NCBI GenBank assembly: GCA_040182905.1
Contig: JARQWU010000010.1
Location: forward strand, 1 to 64,000
Origin: Barthelona sp. PAP020
Lineage: Eukaryota; Metamonada: BaSk clade
Direction of reading: 5' to 3'
DNA length: 64,000 nt
Shown here: positions 29,372 through 39,907 of the stretch, piece by piece
Layout: each line of letters begins with the position of its first letter
How positions within the stretch are numbered: the stretch's first letter is position 1
Notes under the pieces: model-generated
Seen by the model: the letters and a program-made list of their open reading frames with translations, nothing else
Told to the model about the DNA's origin: nothing
Database searches by the model: none
Position numbers and translations under genes: made by a program

Positions 29372-32300
29372 CTATTTTGAAACAGATAACGCCTTTAATA
29401 ATTCTTCTTTCTTTTTTGTGTACAACCTAACATTGTTTGTAGCTTCAAAATGAACTTTTTGCAACTCTTTCATTTTTACAAATTGCAAGTCTGCACGTTG
29501 TTTTGCAAACATTAAACGATTAATTTCATTTGAAACCATTTTGATATCGGCCTCAACTCTTTTAACAACTTGAACATTGTGATTCAAAAGAGCTTGAAGT
29601 TGTGCCAAACATCTCTGCATTGTTTGTGTTTGTACCTCAGTTGGACTCAAATCTATTTGTGGCTCCTTCTTAGCAGATAGTACCATGGTAGCTGCATTCG
29701 ATAAAATGGGTGGAGAATGAGGAATTTTTCTCGTATCATTTGCTTTTGCATTTGATAAATGAGAAATTAAATGTGTTTGATGTAAACTTCGACTGTTATG
29801 CTGTGTTCCCATATTTGATTTGACACTGTTTAATGGCTTAACTTCATTATTTGGTGATACAACACTTGGACTCGATACAGTAGATCTTTGATGACCAATG
29901 TCCCCTGTTGGAATGCAATTATTCTTTTGAGAAGCAAGAGATTGCTCACATGAATTAAAATGGGGGGAACTCTTGTACAAATGTTTTAATGCTATGTTTG
30001 ATCTGGTCACAATTTCATCCGGTAACCGAGTTCTAAAGCCAAAATCAAATGACAATAAGGGGTCATTATGCGTCTCAACAGCTAACGCGTCAAAATCATC
30101 ATTCACATTGAAGAGAGTTGATAAGATCACACCATCTGCTTCTGAAGACCATAGATATGAGCTTTTTCCTTTACTTAGATATAAATGCTGTATAGCAGTA
30201 GGTATCTTGGCACAAGCATCTCCCAAACAACTGTCCATGACCATTCTTCTTCTTCTAGCCATTTCTGCAATTTCCAATGTTTGACGGATTTTCTCCCCAT
30301 TGTCTAACTCATCCATACGTTGAAGAAATACGTTAATGTATCTTTTAATATCATGTTTGGAAATACGTCCTGATAAATCGTCGTATAGTTCATCAATGTA
30401 TTCATGCACGTTGAAACCATAATCTTCTAAATATTTCAGAATTTTGGAATGATCTTTGGCACGAAAATGACTGAAACCTTTCTCAAACTCAAATTTCATC
30501 ACATCCTTTTCAACAAAAGTCAATGGTTCTGGAGGATTAATGACATTCTTCTTTTCTTCTAATAAAGGTTGAAGCTTATTCTTCATTTCAATGGCTTTTT
30601 GATACTGTAACTCTTGTTTTTCAGTACGATTATTTACCTTCTCATAACGTTCAATGACTTTCAATGCTGTATTCAATTTGGCAAGCTCAGATCGATTCTC
30701 AGTCTCATATTCCCAAGTAAATCGATCATATCTGTATTGTTTCTCACTCAATTTAAGGAATTCCTCAGTCATGAACTGAAAATCTGGATATGAAGAACGT
30801 TGTGGACCCATGTTTTTTTGAATACTTTTTTGCTTTCGTCGTAAACGCTTCCCAGATATCTGTTCCGCCGTGTCTGTTGATTGATTTGTTCGTATTAAAG
30901 ATTGAAGCTCTTCAACAGCTGTTTCATTAGCTATTTCATTTTCCAATAAATCCAACTCCAATTCCTCGGGATTTTCAAGATGATCAAGCAAGGAACGTTT
31001 AGTTTCTAAAATTTTCCCTGCAATCTTAGATTCAAATTGCTCCATGGCGTCCTCAATTTCTTTTTGATTTTTAGCCAAAATCATTTCAATCTCTTGATCT
31101 GGATAGTCATTTTCCGTTCCTAATGAATCAATATCAACCGTAATTTCTCCCAATTGTTCAGTACCAGAAGCTTGAAAAATTCGATCTGCACCAAAACTAA
31201 TCATTGAAAGCAATTGTGAAGAAGACATATTCTCCTCCTTCTCTAATAATCTCGACTGTTCAACAACCAAAGCATCCAACCTTAACTTTGCTTGTGCTCG
31301 TTTGACAATCCTCTCTTCAACTGTACCTGAACAAACAAAACGGAAGACGCGAACAGGCTTCGTTTGACCTATACGATGACAACGATCCTGTGCTTGCAAA
31401 TCAGACTGTGGATTCCAATCACTGTCATACAAAATAACTGTATCAGCAGATGTCAAATTGATACCCAAACCACCAGCACGTGTAGATAGAATAAAAACAA
31501 AATAAGGGGAATTTGGTGCATTAAATCTACGAATTGCCTTTTCACGATCTTCGTGAGAAGTTGAACCATCAAGTCGACAGTATCTGAATTGCTTTTGAAC
31601 CAAGTAATCGTCAATGATGTTCAATACTTCAACCATTTGAGAAAAGATAAGCACTCTGGAACCTTCTTGTTTTAACCTAGTTAAAAGTTTGTCCAAAACT
31701 TTCATTTTAGATGAAACAAGCCACAAATGTGGTCCAATAATCCAAGGAGGTCCAGGTTCAACACCATCAAATAAATAGGGATGATTACACACCTTCCGAA
31801 GTTGCATCAAGGTATTTTGAAGTGACTGGTTTTTTCCTCTATTTGCCTCATTTGGACCAAAATACTCTCCCAAATCCTTTTGAATCACTGCTCGATATAA
31901 ACGTTCTTGAATAGGATGTAAAGGAATTAAAACTTGAGTCTCAATCTTTGGTGGTAGATTTTCAACTTCATCCTTAACTCTTCTTAGCATAAAAGGACGA
32001 ATAACAGACAAAAGAACACCAGTAACCTTTTCCAATTCTTCAGGTGGTAGTGTCAAATCTTCTGCAACACCAAACCATTCCACAAATTGATCACCAGAAT
32101 CAAAAATGTCAGGTCGCAGAAAATTTAACAAAGCCCACAACTCTCGCAAGTTATTCTGTAATGGGGTACCCGTCAATAAAATTCTTCTGTTGTTTTTCAA
32201 CCCCGATAACACTTTGCTCAGAAGTGCATCTGAATTCTTTAATCTATGTGCTTCATCTACAATCAAATATTCCCAATTGTATTTGCGCAACCATTTAGAT

Positions 32301-33190
32301 TCTCTGATAGCTATATCATATGTAGTTAAAATAACATCGAATGCCTTGTTAACTATTGGTGAGGTGGAGGATTTTAACATAGCTACACGCTCATCTTTTA
32401 AACCCCAAAAAACAAAGCACTTGAGTGTTGGACACCAACTCGTAAAGGTTTGTCGCCAATTTAATAAGGTTGATTTAGGAACAATAACCAAATATCTAGG
32501 TGTATCTGTTGGAAAGAGTTCCTCGTTGGCATCACATTCCCAATAATAGGAAGGGCTATCAATATCATCAATCTCTATGTCTGATGATCCATGAATATCC
32601 ATTTCTAATTCTGAATCTTCTTCTTCTTCTTCTTCATTATCTTCTTCACTGTCAAAATCCAGATCTACTTCGATATTTCGGTCACTAAATGGAACGGGAC
32701 TCAAACTTTTCAAGCCATTCTCTAACAGATACTTCCGACGTCGATCTATACATTCATCACTGTTCTGGTACTCGTAAAGGTAAGCAATCATTGCAACAGA
32801 TTGCACAGTTTTTCCAAGACCCATTTGATCAGCTAATATCCCGTTAAACCCAACAAGAAATAGCCGTATCATCCAATTTAATCCATCCAGTTGATATGGC
32901 CTCAACCTACCCCCAACTAAACTCTTAGGTTGTGACAATAAGTTGTAGCTATCTTTACATCCCACAGGAGGTGGTGAAGTAAACCTGAAAGTATGTTTTA
33001 ATTTTGGTAATTGTGGAGCAGGGGTTTGATTTCTTATAATTTCTTCCAAAATTAAACGTTTATTGTCTTTCTTTGGGTTAAACTTTTCTAGATAAGGTGG
33101 TAAATGTCCCAAACCAGTTTTAACAAAGGTAGCATAGGGTTCAATAATATCCAATAGAACCTGTAAATCTTCTGGGATTTCCCAACTTTC

Positions 33191-33222
<32 letters not shown>

Positions 33223-33520
33223 CCTCTTCCTCTTCCTCTTCTTCATCATTATCAGAAGATTTTGGGTCTATTTTGTCGACTAATTCTCCTTCAGTGTCTT
33301 CAATTTCACTTTCGATTTCGCTCCCTCTATCTATCATTTCCAAATCATCAAAATTACTAATTTCATCACTTAAATCATTATCATCATTATCAATAACAAT
33401 TATATCGTCCGAATCATCATTTTCATCCATTTGGTGTAGACTATTGTGCTTATATGTTTCAATTTGTTGGTTTTTTCTCGGTTTAAATCTTTCATTACCC
33501 TCATTTTTGTCATTATACAT
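29372..33520 (-). CDS. ISWI-like SNF2 chromatin-remodelling ATPase
   Basis: A 1382-residue SNF2-family ATPase. The N-terminus is acidic, with a Glu run at about residues 95-115. The motor begins RLRPYQLDGLNWMIRLF and has DQMGLGKT (about 230-237), DEAHRLKN (about 422) and a C-terminal helicase lobe ending STRAGGLGINLTSADTVI and QDRCHRIGQTKPV. At about 1012-1070 a SANT-like region (GFSHFRAKDHSKILKYLEDYG ... VFLQRMDEL) matches the ISWI C-terminal module, so ISWI is preferred to CHD1; no chromodomains are visible. Two oddities stand out: an acidic insertion of about 90 residues between motifs I and Ia, and a long Ser/Asn-rich region before a final coiled coil. It slides nucleosomes by family role. 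Confidence 0.85.
33187..33245. repeat. TTC/TCC triplet repeat in coding sequence
   Basis: Nearly pure TTC and TCC triplets on the plus strand encode the Glu run of the ISWI-like protein on the minus strand. A shorter similar run lies at about 32610-32645, also in frame within the acidic insertion of the same protein. Confidence 0.8.
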
Positions 33521-33575
33521 CTGTCAAAAGTGTAAAAATCAAAAAATATAAAAAGAGTTTGAATTTTTTTTTATT
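33521..33575. promoter_or_regulatory. 55-bp divergent promoter (ISWI-like / CEP20-like)
   Basis: Only 55 bp separate two divergent start codons. The left part is A-rich and the right part carries a run of nine T directly before the CEP20-like ATG, so each gene has A/T homopolymer sequence at its own start. A shared core promoter is inferred. Confidence 0.45.
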
Positions 33576-33938
33576 ATGTCCAATCCATCAATTGAAGAAT
33601 TAAAACAAGCTGTTAGATTGAATTTAAAACAAAAGGGAACTTTGGATGCTGTAATTTCTCATCTGAAACAAGAAGTTTTCAATTCTTTGGAAATGACTGA
33701 AGGTATTCCACCCGAACAACCCGAAGAAAACATTTTATTAGACGCTTTAATTGTTGAATATTTGGAGCATAATCATAGAAATTATACCAAAAGCGTTATG
33801 TTATCTGAAGTCAATTCTGGTAAACCCCATTTATCACGAGCAATTGTTGAATCAAGTTTAAACTTATCTGACTCAGATCCCAGTTTACCTCTTTTATACA
33901 CTATATTATATAAAATAAAAAATTCTAACAATCAATAA
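33576..33938 (+). CDS. CEP20/FOR20-like LisH basal-body protein
   Basis: A 120-residue protein with the FOP/OFD1/FOR20 pattern: an N-terminal helix (EELKQAVRLNLKQKGTLDAVISHLKQEVFNSL) followed by a LisH-like motif (NILLDALIVEYLEHNHRNYTKSVMLSEVN) and a closing LPLLYTILYKI helix. Length agrees with human CEP20 (FOR20), a centriolar satellite and basal-body protein needed for docking basal bodies and building cilia. The ATG follows a T-run by three bases. It supports the conclusion that this organism has a flagellum. Confidence 0.82.
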   Translation: MSNPSIEELKQAVRLNLKQKGTLDAVISHLKQEVFNSLEMTEGIPPEQPEENILLDALIVEYLEHNHRNYTKSVMLSEVNSGKPHLSRAIVESSLNLSDSDPSLPLLYTILYKIKNSNNQ

Positions 33939-34184
33939 CCAATATGAGTAATTCATTGATTTTTCAAAAAAAAAGAAGAAATATTCATTAATTTATGACT
34001 TTAATTGTCACAAGAAAAAACAATGATGTGTGTTTAGATTTTTCAAAATGTCAAACTGTTTATAAAAGAAACGTCACTTTTCATAAACATCCTACAATTA
34101 TAAATTGCATGTACTTTTTTTAATATTTTAAAAGAAAATTGGTTTTCTGTCAACAAATATTTTTTTCATCAGCAATTCCAAACA

Positions 34185-35147
34185 ATGCCAATTATCATTC
34201 TTGATGCATATGCAACTAATCCTGGAGATCTTTCATGGGAAAATTTGAAAGAGTTAGATCATACAACCATTTATGACCGAACTGAGACAGTTGAATTAAC
34301 AATCGAAAGAATCACTCAACACAATTGCAATGTTGTAATCACTAATAAAACTTTATTAACCAAAGAAGTTTTTGAAGCGTGTAAAAGTATTGAATTAGTG
34401 GTTGTTATGGCTACAGGATATAATGTAGTTGATATTGAGGCTGCTAGTGAATCAAATGTAATTGTTACAAATATTCCTGCATATTCTTCTGATAGTGTTG
34501 CTCAACTTGTGTTTGCCTTTATATTGGAACAATCAACTCAATTATCAAGACATATCGCTTCTGTGAAACAAGGAGACTGGGGTAAATCCAAAGATTTCTC
34601 TTATCAATTGAATGCCATGCATGAATTGGCTGATAAAACCATCGGCTTAGTTGGATATGGGAATATTGGTCAAAGAGTCGCAAAGATAGCTCGTGGATTC
34701 AATATGAAAGTTATTTGTTTGAAAAGAACACCTGAGGAAGACACGCCTGAGATTGAGTTTGTTCAAGACATCTTTGAATTATTGAGAAAAAGCGATTATG
34801 TCAGTTTAAATTGCCCTTTGACGGATGAAACTCGATATTTAATTAGAGAAAACACTTTAGAGGTTGCAAAAGCAGGAATTGTTATCATCAACACCAGTAG
34901 AGGTGACTTGATAAGAGAAGCTGATTTGTTGAAAGCCTTAGAATCAGGCATAGTTAAAAGCTATTGTACAGATGTTTTATCTCAAGAACCTCCTAATGAT
35001 TGTTGTTTAATCGGAGCTAAAAATGTTTATATTACGCCACACATAGGTTGGAGGACTGTAGAAGCAAGAAAGAGATTAATAAATCAAGTTGTTAAAAATA
35101 TTAAAAAATTTCTTGAAAATGATCCAATTAATGTTGTTAATAATTAG
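34185..35147 (+). CDS. D-glycerate dehydrogenase / hydroxypyruvate reductase (HprA-like)
   Basis: A 320-residue D-isomer-specific 2-hydroxyacid dehydrogenase that would interconvert hydroxypyruvate and D-glycerate with NAD(P)H. The opening (IILDAYATNPGDLSWENLKEL...YDRT) and ATGYNVVDIEAA...NIPAYSSDSVAQLVFA are typical of bacterial HprA-type enzymes. The Rossmann loop is GYGNIGQRVAKIARGF. The catalytic Arg sits in NTSRGDLI, the Glu in SQEPP and the His in ITPHIGW. No targeting extension is present, so it should be cytosolic. The close fit to bacterial HprA, rather than to plant or animal GRHPR, suggests acquisition by transfer. Exact substrate within the family cannot be proven by reading. Confidence 0.85.
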   Translation: MPIIILDAYATNPGDLSWENLKELDHTTIYDRTETVELTIERITQHNCNVVITNKTLLTKEVFEACKSIELVVVMATGYNVVDIEAASESNVIVTNIPAYSSDSVAQLVFAFILEQSTQLSRHIASVKQGDWGKSKDFSYQLNAMHELADKTIGLVGYGNIGQRVAKIARGFNMKVICLKRTPEEDTPEIEFVQDIFELLRKSDYVSLNCPLTDETRYLIRENTLEVAKAGIVIINTSRGDLIREADLLKALESGIVKSYCTDVLSQEPPNDCCLIGAKNVYITPHIGWRTVEARKRLINQVVKNIKKFLENDPINVVNN

Positions 35148-35360
35148 TATTGATTTTATTTCAATTTCTTTGTTGAATGTGTAAAGTTTTTGTTTTATTC
35201 GTTTTTTTTTTTGTTTTGAAAAAAGTTTAAAATAAATCACAATCCTATCTAATGTATGGAATGAAACCCAATTAAAAAGGTTCCGGATGAAAATAAAAAA
35301 GAAATCGTTCTTTTTGTTTTTGTTTTTGTTTTTGACAGGTCATACGAATAATTGAACGAT

Positions 35361-38171
35361 ATGGTGAAAGAAATTCAAGTTTTACCTGTAATTGAACTAG
35401 AAACAGAAATAGTTGATGCAATACGAAAATCTGAGAGTCATGCTTGTGTTATAGTTGGTGCGACTGGAAGTGGAAAGACCACACAAGTTCCAAGAATATT
35501 ATATGAGAATAAATTCATTGGAAGGACGGAATTACAATGTTTTTTGTCGGAATCGGAAAGAAATAATTATAATGAACAAGAACACGTTTGTGATTCAATG
35601 ATCATCACTCAACCAAGAAGAATTGCATGCAAAGCAATGGCTGAAAGAGTAGCAAAGGAAATGAATGCAGAATTTGGGGAAAATGGAATTGGTTACATTA
35701 CAAGATACAGCAAAAACGCTAATGATAAAACTAGAATTCAATTTGTCACTGATGGTGTACTTTTACAGATGTTCACTCAAGACATATATTTAAAGAAATA
35801 TTCAACAATCATTCTTGATGAAGTTCATGAAAGAAATACAAATATTGACTTATTAATTGGTCTATTATCAAAAGTCAATCACTTTCGTGAGATTTCGGGA
35901 GATGAAAAATTAACTCCACTTAAATTGGTATTTATGTCTGCTACTCTAAATATCACGAATTTTATAAATGAGAAATTGTTTGCTGTACCACCAAGCATAA
36001 TTGAAGTGCCAGGCAGACAATATCCGGTTACAATACACTTTAACAAACATACTTTTGAGGATATTGATGAGCAAATGACTGCTGGATTGGAAAAAGTCAA
36101 AAGAATTCACAGAACAATGCCTTTTGGAAATGTTTTAGTCTTTATGCAGGGAAAAAGAGAGATATGGGATTTTATTTCACGTTTTAATGATGAAATGGAG
36201 TATTTACAGTGGAAAGATGATGAAGAAAAGAAGAAGGGCGATGTGGATGAAGATGAAGATGATGAAGATGAAGAGGAAGATGAAATTGACAACGTGTTAG
36301 AAAAAACTTTAAAAAATTCTAAAAAAACAAAGGATTTTACTCCTTCTTTTGAACTCTCGTTTGATGAGTTGAATATTGATGAAGAAGAAGATAAAACATT
36401 GGTTTTACCTGGTTCTTTGCTTTCCAAAGAGGAAGCAGCTTATTTCATGGAAGAAGAACAGGCTATTGAGGCTCAAAATAAGTTCAAATACAAAATAATC
36501 CCTTTATATGCTTCTTTATCCCCTTGGAAGCAGAAGCAAATCTTTAAGTCGGTTCCTGAGGATGTGCGTTTGATCATTATCGCAACAAATGTTGCTGAAA
36601 CTTCATTAACCATTCCTGGCATCAGATATGTGGTTGATTGTGGGCTTGAAAAGTCTCGACAATATAAGGGTCCTTCTCAAATTTCATCTTTTGAAACTCA
36701 TTTTATTAGTCAGGCTTCTGCAGCACAAAGAGCAGGTCGTGCTGGTAGAACTGCGCCTGGACATTGTTATCGATTATATTCCTCGGTAGTGTATGAAGAG
36801 ACATTTATTGATTATCCTTTACCGGAAATCAAGCGTGTTCCTGTTGACCATATCATATTGAAGATGTTAAAATTGGGGATCAAAGATCTCTATTCGTTTC
36901 CTTTTTTGGATTCACCTGGTAATTCTGCAATTTTTGGAGCTATTGAACGATTGAGTTATATTGGAGCAGTCTCTGTTGATGCAAATGAAAACGTAAAGCT
37001 AACCTCTATTGGGAAAAACATGGCTAATTTACCTTTGTCTCCACGAGCTGGAAGAATGTTGGTTCAAGCCATTTCCACAAATAATGCTAGATTTATCATG
37101 TTATCTTGTTTGTTTGTAAGTTCTCTAAGCATTGAATCACCGTTTGAACCTCAAATCACAATGTCTTCTTTACGTAAAAGATATGAGGAGATGAACTTGA
37201 AATCAGATACAATTATGTTTTTGTTACCTATCATTGAATTTCTTCAAATTCCCAACACTAACTATAAAGCTCGAATGCAACTGTGTAAGGCTAAAAATTA
37301 CAGATTTATCCTTATAAAAGAGGTAGAAAAGATTTTCTATTCTCTAAGAAGGCTTATTTTAAAGACATTCTCAAAAGAAATGTTTGCCAAAGATTTTGAG
37401 AAGTTTATTGAAAAAAAGAAAGTTTTAAATTATCCAAATGGTGAAGAAATGAAGGCTTTAATTAAGATTTTAATAAGTGGATATCCTGATCAATTGGCTA
37501 AATTATTCAACAGGCAAAAAAGAATGTATGTAGGTGCTTTTGCAGATAAAGTCATGTATATTCATGCACATTCATGTATTTATTCAATGAATCCCACACT
37601 ATTGTTGTCGTTAGATTTATTTAGTTCTGATGAAAACATCAGAATGTCCAATAATAGTATTATCAAAGAAAAGTGGATAAAAGAACATTTGAATGAATAT
37701 TTATGTGATTATGGAGATCCGATTTATGATCCATTGCCCAGATATGATAAAAAAAAACATGTCATATTTGCCTGCTTTTTGCCAAATTTCAAGAAAAATA
37801 AAGATGTTAAATTTGGGGTTATTGAAAGAAAATTGTCTCACAAACACCCTGCATTTTATCACATTTTTGTCAAATTATTATTGGAAGGCGAAATAATTGA
37901 TGATTTGACAGAATTCAAATCCAAATTAAGTATTCACACTCAAAATCTTATCTTTTATAAAGACTTATCTTTAACTGGAAATAAAGCTATTCCTTTAATT
38001 AACAAATTAAAAAAATACAATGTCAAAAATTTAATTGATCTTCAAAAAATTTGGGCAAATGAAAACACTTTTCGTTTTTTGAGACCAGAGATTTCCCAAT
38101 GTTATTTAAAAAGTTGTCAATTAGATTTACAAAAAAAATGGTTTTCAATCATTGAATCAAAAAATAATTGA
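35361..38171 (+). CDS. DHX37/Dhr1-like DEAH-box RNA helicase
   Basis: A 937-residue SF2 helicase. Motif I is GATGSGKTT from residue 33; motif II reads DEVH (residues 153-156) where DEAH is usual; motif III is SATL; motif VI is QRAGRAGRTAPGHCYRLYSS at about 456-475. An acidic Glu/Asp insertion at about residues 285-325 lies between the RecA lobes, as in Dhr1/DHX37, the helicase that removes U3 snoRNA from the 18S precursor. The C-terminal winged-helix, ratchet and OB regions follow. The start is the ATG at 35361; the frame upstream opens only at TTG. Other DEAH helicases (DHX8, DHX15) lack the long acidic insert, which favours DHX37. Confidence 0.8.
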   Translation: MVKEIQVLPVIELETEIVDAIRKSESHACVIVGATGSGKTTQVPRILYENKFIGRTELQCFLSESERNNYNEQEHVCDSMIITQPRRIACKAMAERVAKEMNAEFGENGIGYITRYSKNANDKTRIQFVTDGVLLQMFTQDIYLKKYSTIILDEVHERNTNIDLLIGLLSKVNHFREISGDEKLTPLKLVFMSATLNITNFINEKLFAVPPSIIEVPGRQYPVTIHFNKHTFEDIDEQMTAGLEKVKRIHRTMPFGNVLVFMQGKREIWDFISRFNDEMEYLQWKDDEEKKKGDVDEDEDDEDEEEDEIDNVLEKTLKNSKKTKDFTPSFELSFDELNIDEEEDKTLVLPGSLLSKEEAAYFMEEEQAIEAQNKFKYKIIPLYASLSPWKQKQIFKSVPEDVRLIIIATNVAETSLTIPGIRYVVDCGLEKSRQYKGPSQISSFETHFISQASAAQRAGRAGRTAPGHCYRLYSSVVYEETFIDYPLPEIKRVPVDHIILKMLKLGIKDLYSFPFLDSPGNSAIFGAIERLSYIGAVSVDANENVKLTSIGKNMANLPLSPRAGRMLVQAISTNNARFIMLSCLFVSSLSIESPFEPQITMSSLRKRYEEMNLKSDTIMFLLPIIEFLQIPNTNYKARMQLCKAKNYRFILIKEVEKIFYSLRRLILKTFSKEMFAKDFEKFIEKKKVLNYPNGEEMKALIKILISGYPDQLAKLFNRQKRMYVGAFADKVMYIHAHSCIYSMNPTLLLSLDLFSSDENIRMSNNSIIKEKWIKEHLNEYLCDYGDPIYDPLPRYDKKKHVIFACFLPNFKKNKDVKFGVIERKLSHKHPAFYHIFVKLLLEGEIIDDLTEFKSKLSIHTQNLIFYKDLSLTGNKAIPLINKLKKYNVKNLIDLQKIWANENTFRFLRPEISQCYLKSCQLDLQKKWFSIIESKNN

Positions 38172-38288
38172 TCATTTTTATTGATCATAGTCTTTATTTA
38201 ATAAATTAGTCATTTGAACAAAAATATCTTTTTGTCTTTTTAATTTTTTTTATTTCTTCTTTATTTGGTATGTAATTCATATCAAAAT

Positions 38289-38978
38289 ATGTCTAAATTT
38301 AATAATTCATTTACAATTGAAGATCTAGAATTTATTGCATCAAATCAATTGATATTCATTTCACCAAAATTTACCGACAATGATCAATTATATTTAATCA
38401 GTGGTAGTTTTGGTCCTTTTATTGCAAATCAACAAATACAAATTCCTTTATGGGTTGCAATGCAATATAAAAAAGAAAACAAATGTATTATTATTCCACC
38501 AAGTTATCTGGAAGTTAAAACCTTAGAAAAGTATAAGAAAGATGAATTAGAAACCACAGATTTAATTAGATTGCCGTCATTTTATTTCTTTGAAATAACT
38601 CATATTCTGTTCAAAGAATGTCCCGAAGATATTCCAGATATGCGTAATTGTCAAAGTATTATTGAAGAATTTCAACAAATTCGTCTTCAAAAATTGAGAG
38701 CTTATGCAAAGGACTGGTTAAGAACTGAAGAAGAGTTAAACCCACCACAAATACCTAATTTATCACATTTGGAAGTTTTTTATTTTAAAAAAATGTTTTC
38801 TTTAACATATTTACAATTGTATAAACTCGCTGAATCTCTTTTAGTTAAGGAATTGAGTTCAAATAATGTAAATATAGATAATTCGACGATGAGTAGTCAA
38901 ACTATGACTCAATTACAATCGAATACACAATCAACAGATCAACAAAGCATGAGTTTTGCGGAGGCTTTTAAAACATGA
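38289..38978 (+). CDS. PSF2: GINS complex subunit PSF2
   Basis: A 229-residue protein matching GINS2/Psf2: an early DLEFIASNQLIFISPKF segment, GSFGPFIANQQIQIPLWVAMQYKKENKCIIIPPSYL, LPSFYFFEITHILFKECPEDIPD, and the helix QSIIEEFQQIRLQKLRAYAKDWL. GINS joins MCM2-7 and Cdc45 to make the replicative helicase. The C-terminal 45 residues are Ser/Thr/Gln-rich and less conserved. The start at 38289 (MSKFNNSF) was chosen because the longer frame starts with TTG. Confidence 0.88.
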   Translation: MSKFNNSFTIEDLEFIASNQLIFISPKFTDNDQLYLISGSFGPFIANQQIQIPLWVAMQYKKENKCIIIPPSYLEVKTLEKYKKDELETTDLIRLPSFYFFEITHILFKECPEDIPDMRNCQSIIEEFQQIRLQKLRAYAKDWLRTEEELNPPQIPNLSHLEVFYFKKMFSLTYLQLYKLAESLLVKELSSNNVNIDNSTMSSQTMTQLQSNTQSTDQQSMSFAEAFKT

Positions 38979-39131
38979 TAAACGTTTAAATATTTATTTA
39001 TTGTTTCATTAATTTCATTAATTGTAACTAAATCCCAATATCACATTTAGATTTTGCATGTAAAATTGACAAAAATTCTTCAAAAAACAATTCTTTTTTT
39101 TTAATACTAAATAACATTAAACATAATTTAA

Positions 39132-39668
39132 ATGACTACATTCGTTGATAATATGGAGGAAATTAATGAATCAAATGATCCTTTTGATGATTTCATGCAG
39201 TCAGGAGACGTTGAAAATGACAATGTTGATGATTTCTTAAATTCAGCCACTAGTCCGAAACAAGAAGAGAATAACTCAGTTAATACACTGGAAAGTGCAT
39301 TAGATGCTGTTGAATTTGTTGAAGAAACTTCTAAAACAAAGGAAGAAGAACAAGAATCTCCTTTTGAAATATTTAAAATTAAAACCGCTGAAAGATTAGA
39401 TGAATTATATAATGAAGAGGTTATTGGTTTGGAAAAATTGAATAATGAAGGTTTAGAAAAAATGAACAACTTTAAACAGGAATTCAAGCTTAAAGCTGAA
39501 AATAATTTAAAACAACAACAGTCACTTGAAGAAAATATCAATAAGGAAACGGAAAAAGGAAATGAATTGCCAAATTGGGATGTTGTAATTAAAATGTGTT
39601 TAAAGAACAATGATATTGTTCCTATTGATTCCAAAACACTAATTTTATTGAGAGGTTTATCAAATTGA
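39132..39668 (+). CDS. Clathrin light chain-like protein
   Basis: A 178-residue acidic protein with the plan of a clathrin light chain: an acidic, disordered N-terminal third (DDFMQSGDVENDNVDDFLN), a central coiled coil at about 75-135, and a conserved-looking C-terminal stretch NWDVVIKMCLKN followed by DSKTLILLRGLSN, resembling the family's W..V...C...PIDS.....LI.LK ending. Light chains bind and regulate the clathrin heavy chain. The match is short, so another coiled-coil coat or trafficking protein is possible. A second in-frame ATG lies at 39153. Confidence 0.55.
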   Translation: MTTFVDNMEEINESNDPFDDFMQSGDVENDNVDDFLNSATSPKQEENNSVNTLESALDAVEFVEETSKTKEEEQESPFEIFKIKTAERLDELYNEEVIGLEKLNNEGLEKMNNFKQEFKLKAENNLKQQQSLEENINKETEKGNELPNWDVVIKMCLKNNDIVPIDSKTLILLRGLSN

Positions 39669-39907
39669 ATGAATTGTACATAAATCGTTTGTTATTTTTT
39701 TGAAGATTTTTTTTTTGTTTGGTAAAACTGATAAACAGAAAAAATTATGTGATAAATTTATTTTTTAACCTTTTTGAAGCTCAATAGAAGCTTTAAATAT
39801 TAAAAATACAAGGGAAGAGAATTAAAAAAAGGGAAAAAAAAAAACGAAACTTTTTGTTTCTGCACCAATTGTTGTTTTGTTTTTTTAATATGGATTATCT
39901 TTAAAAA

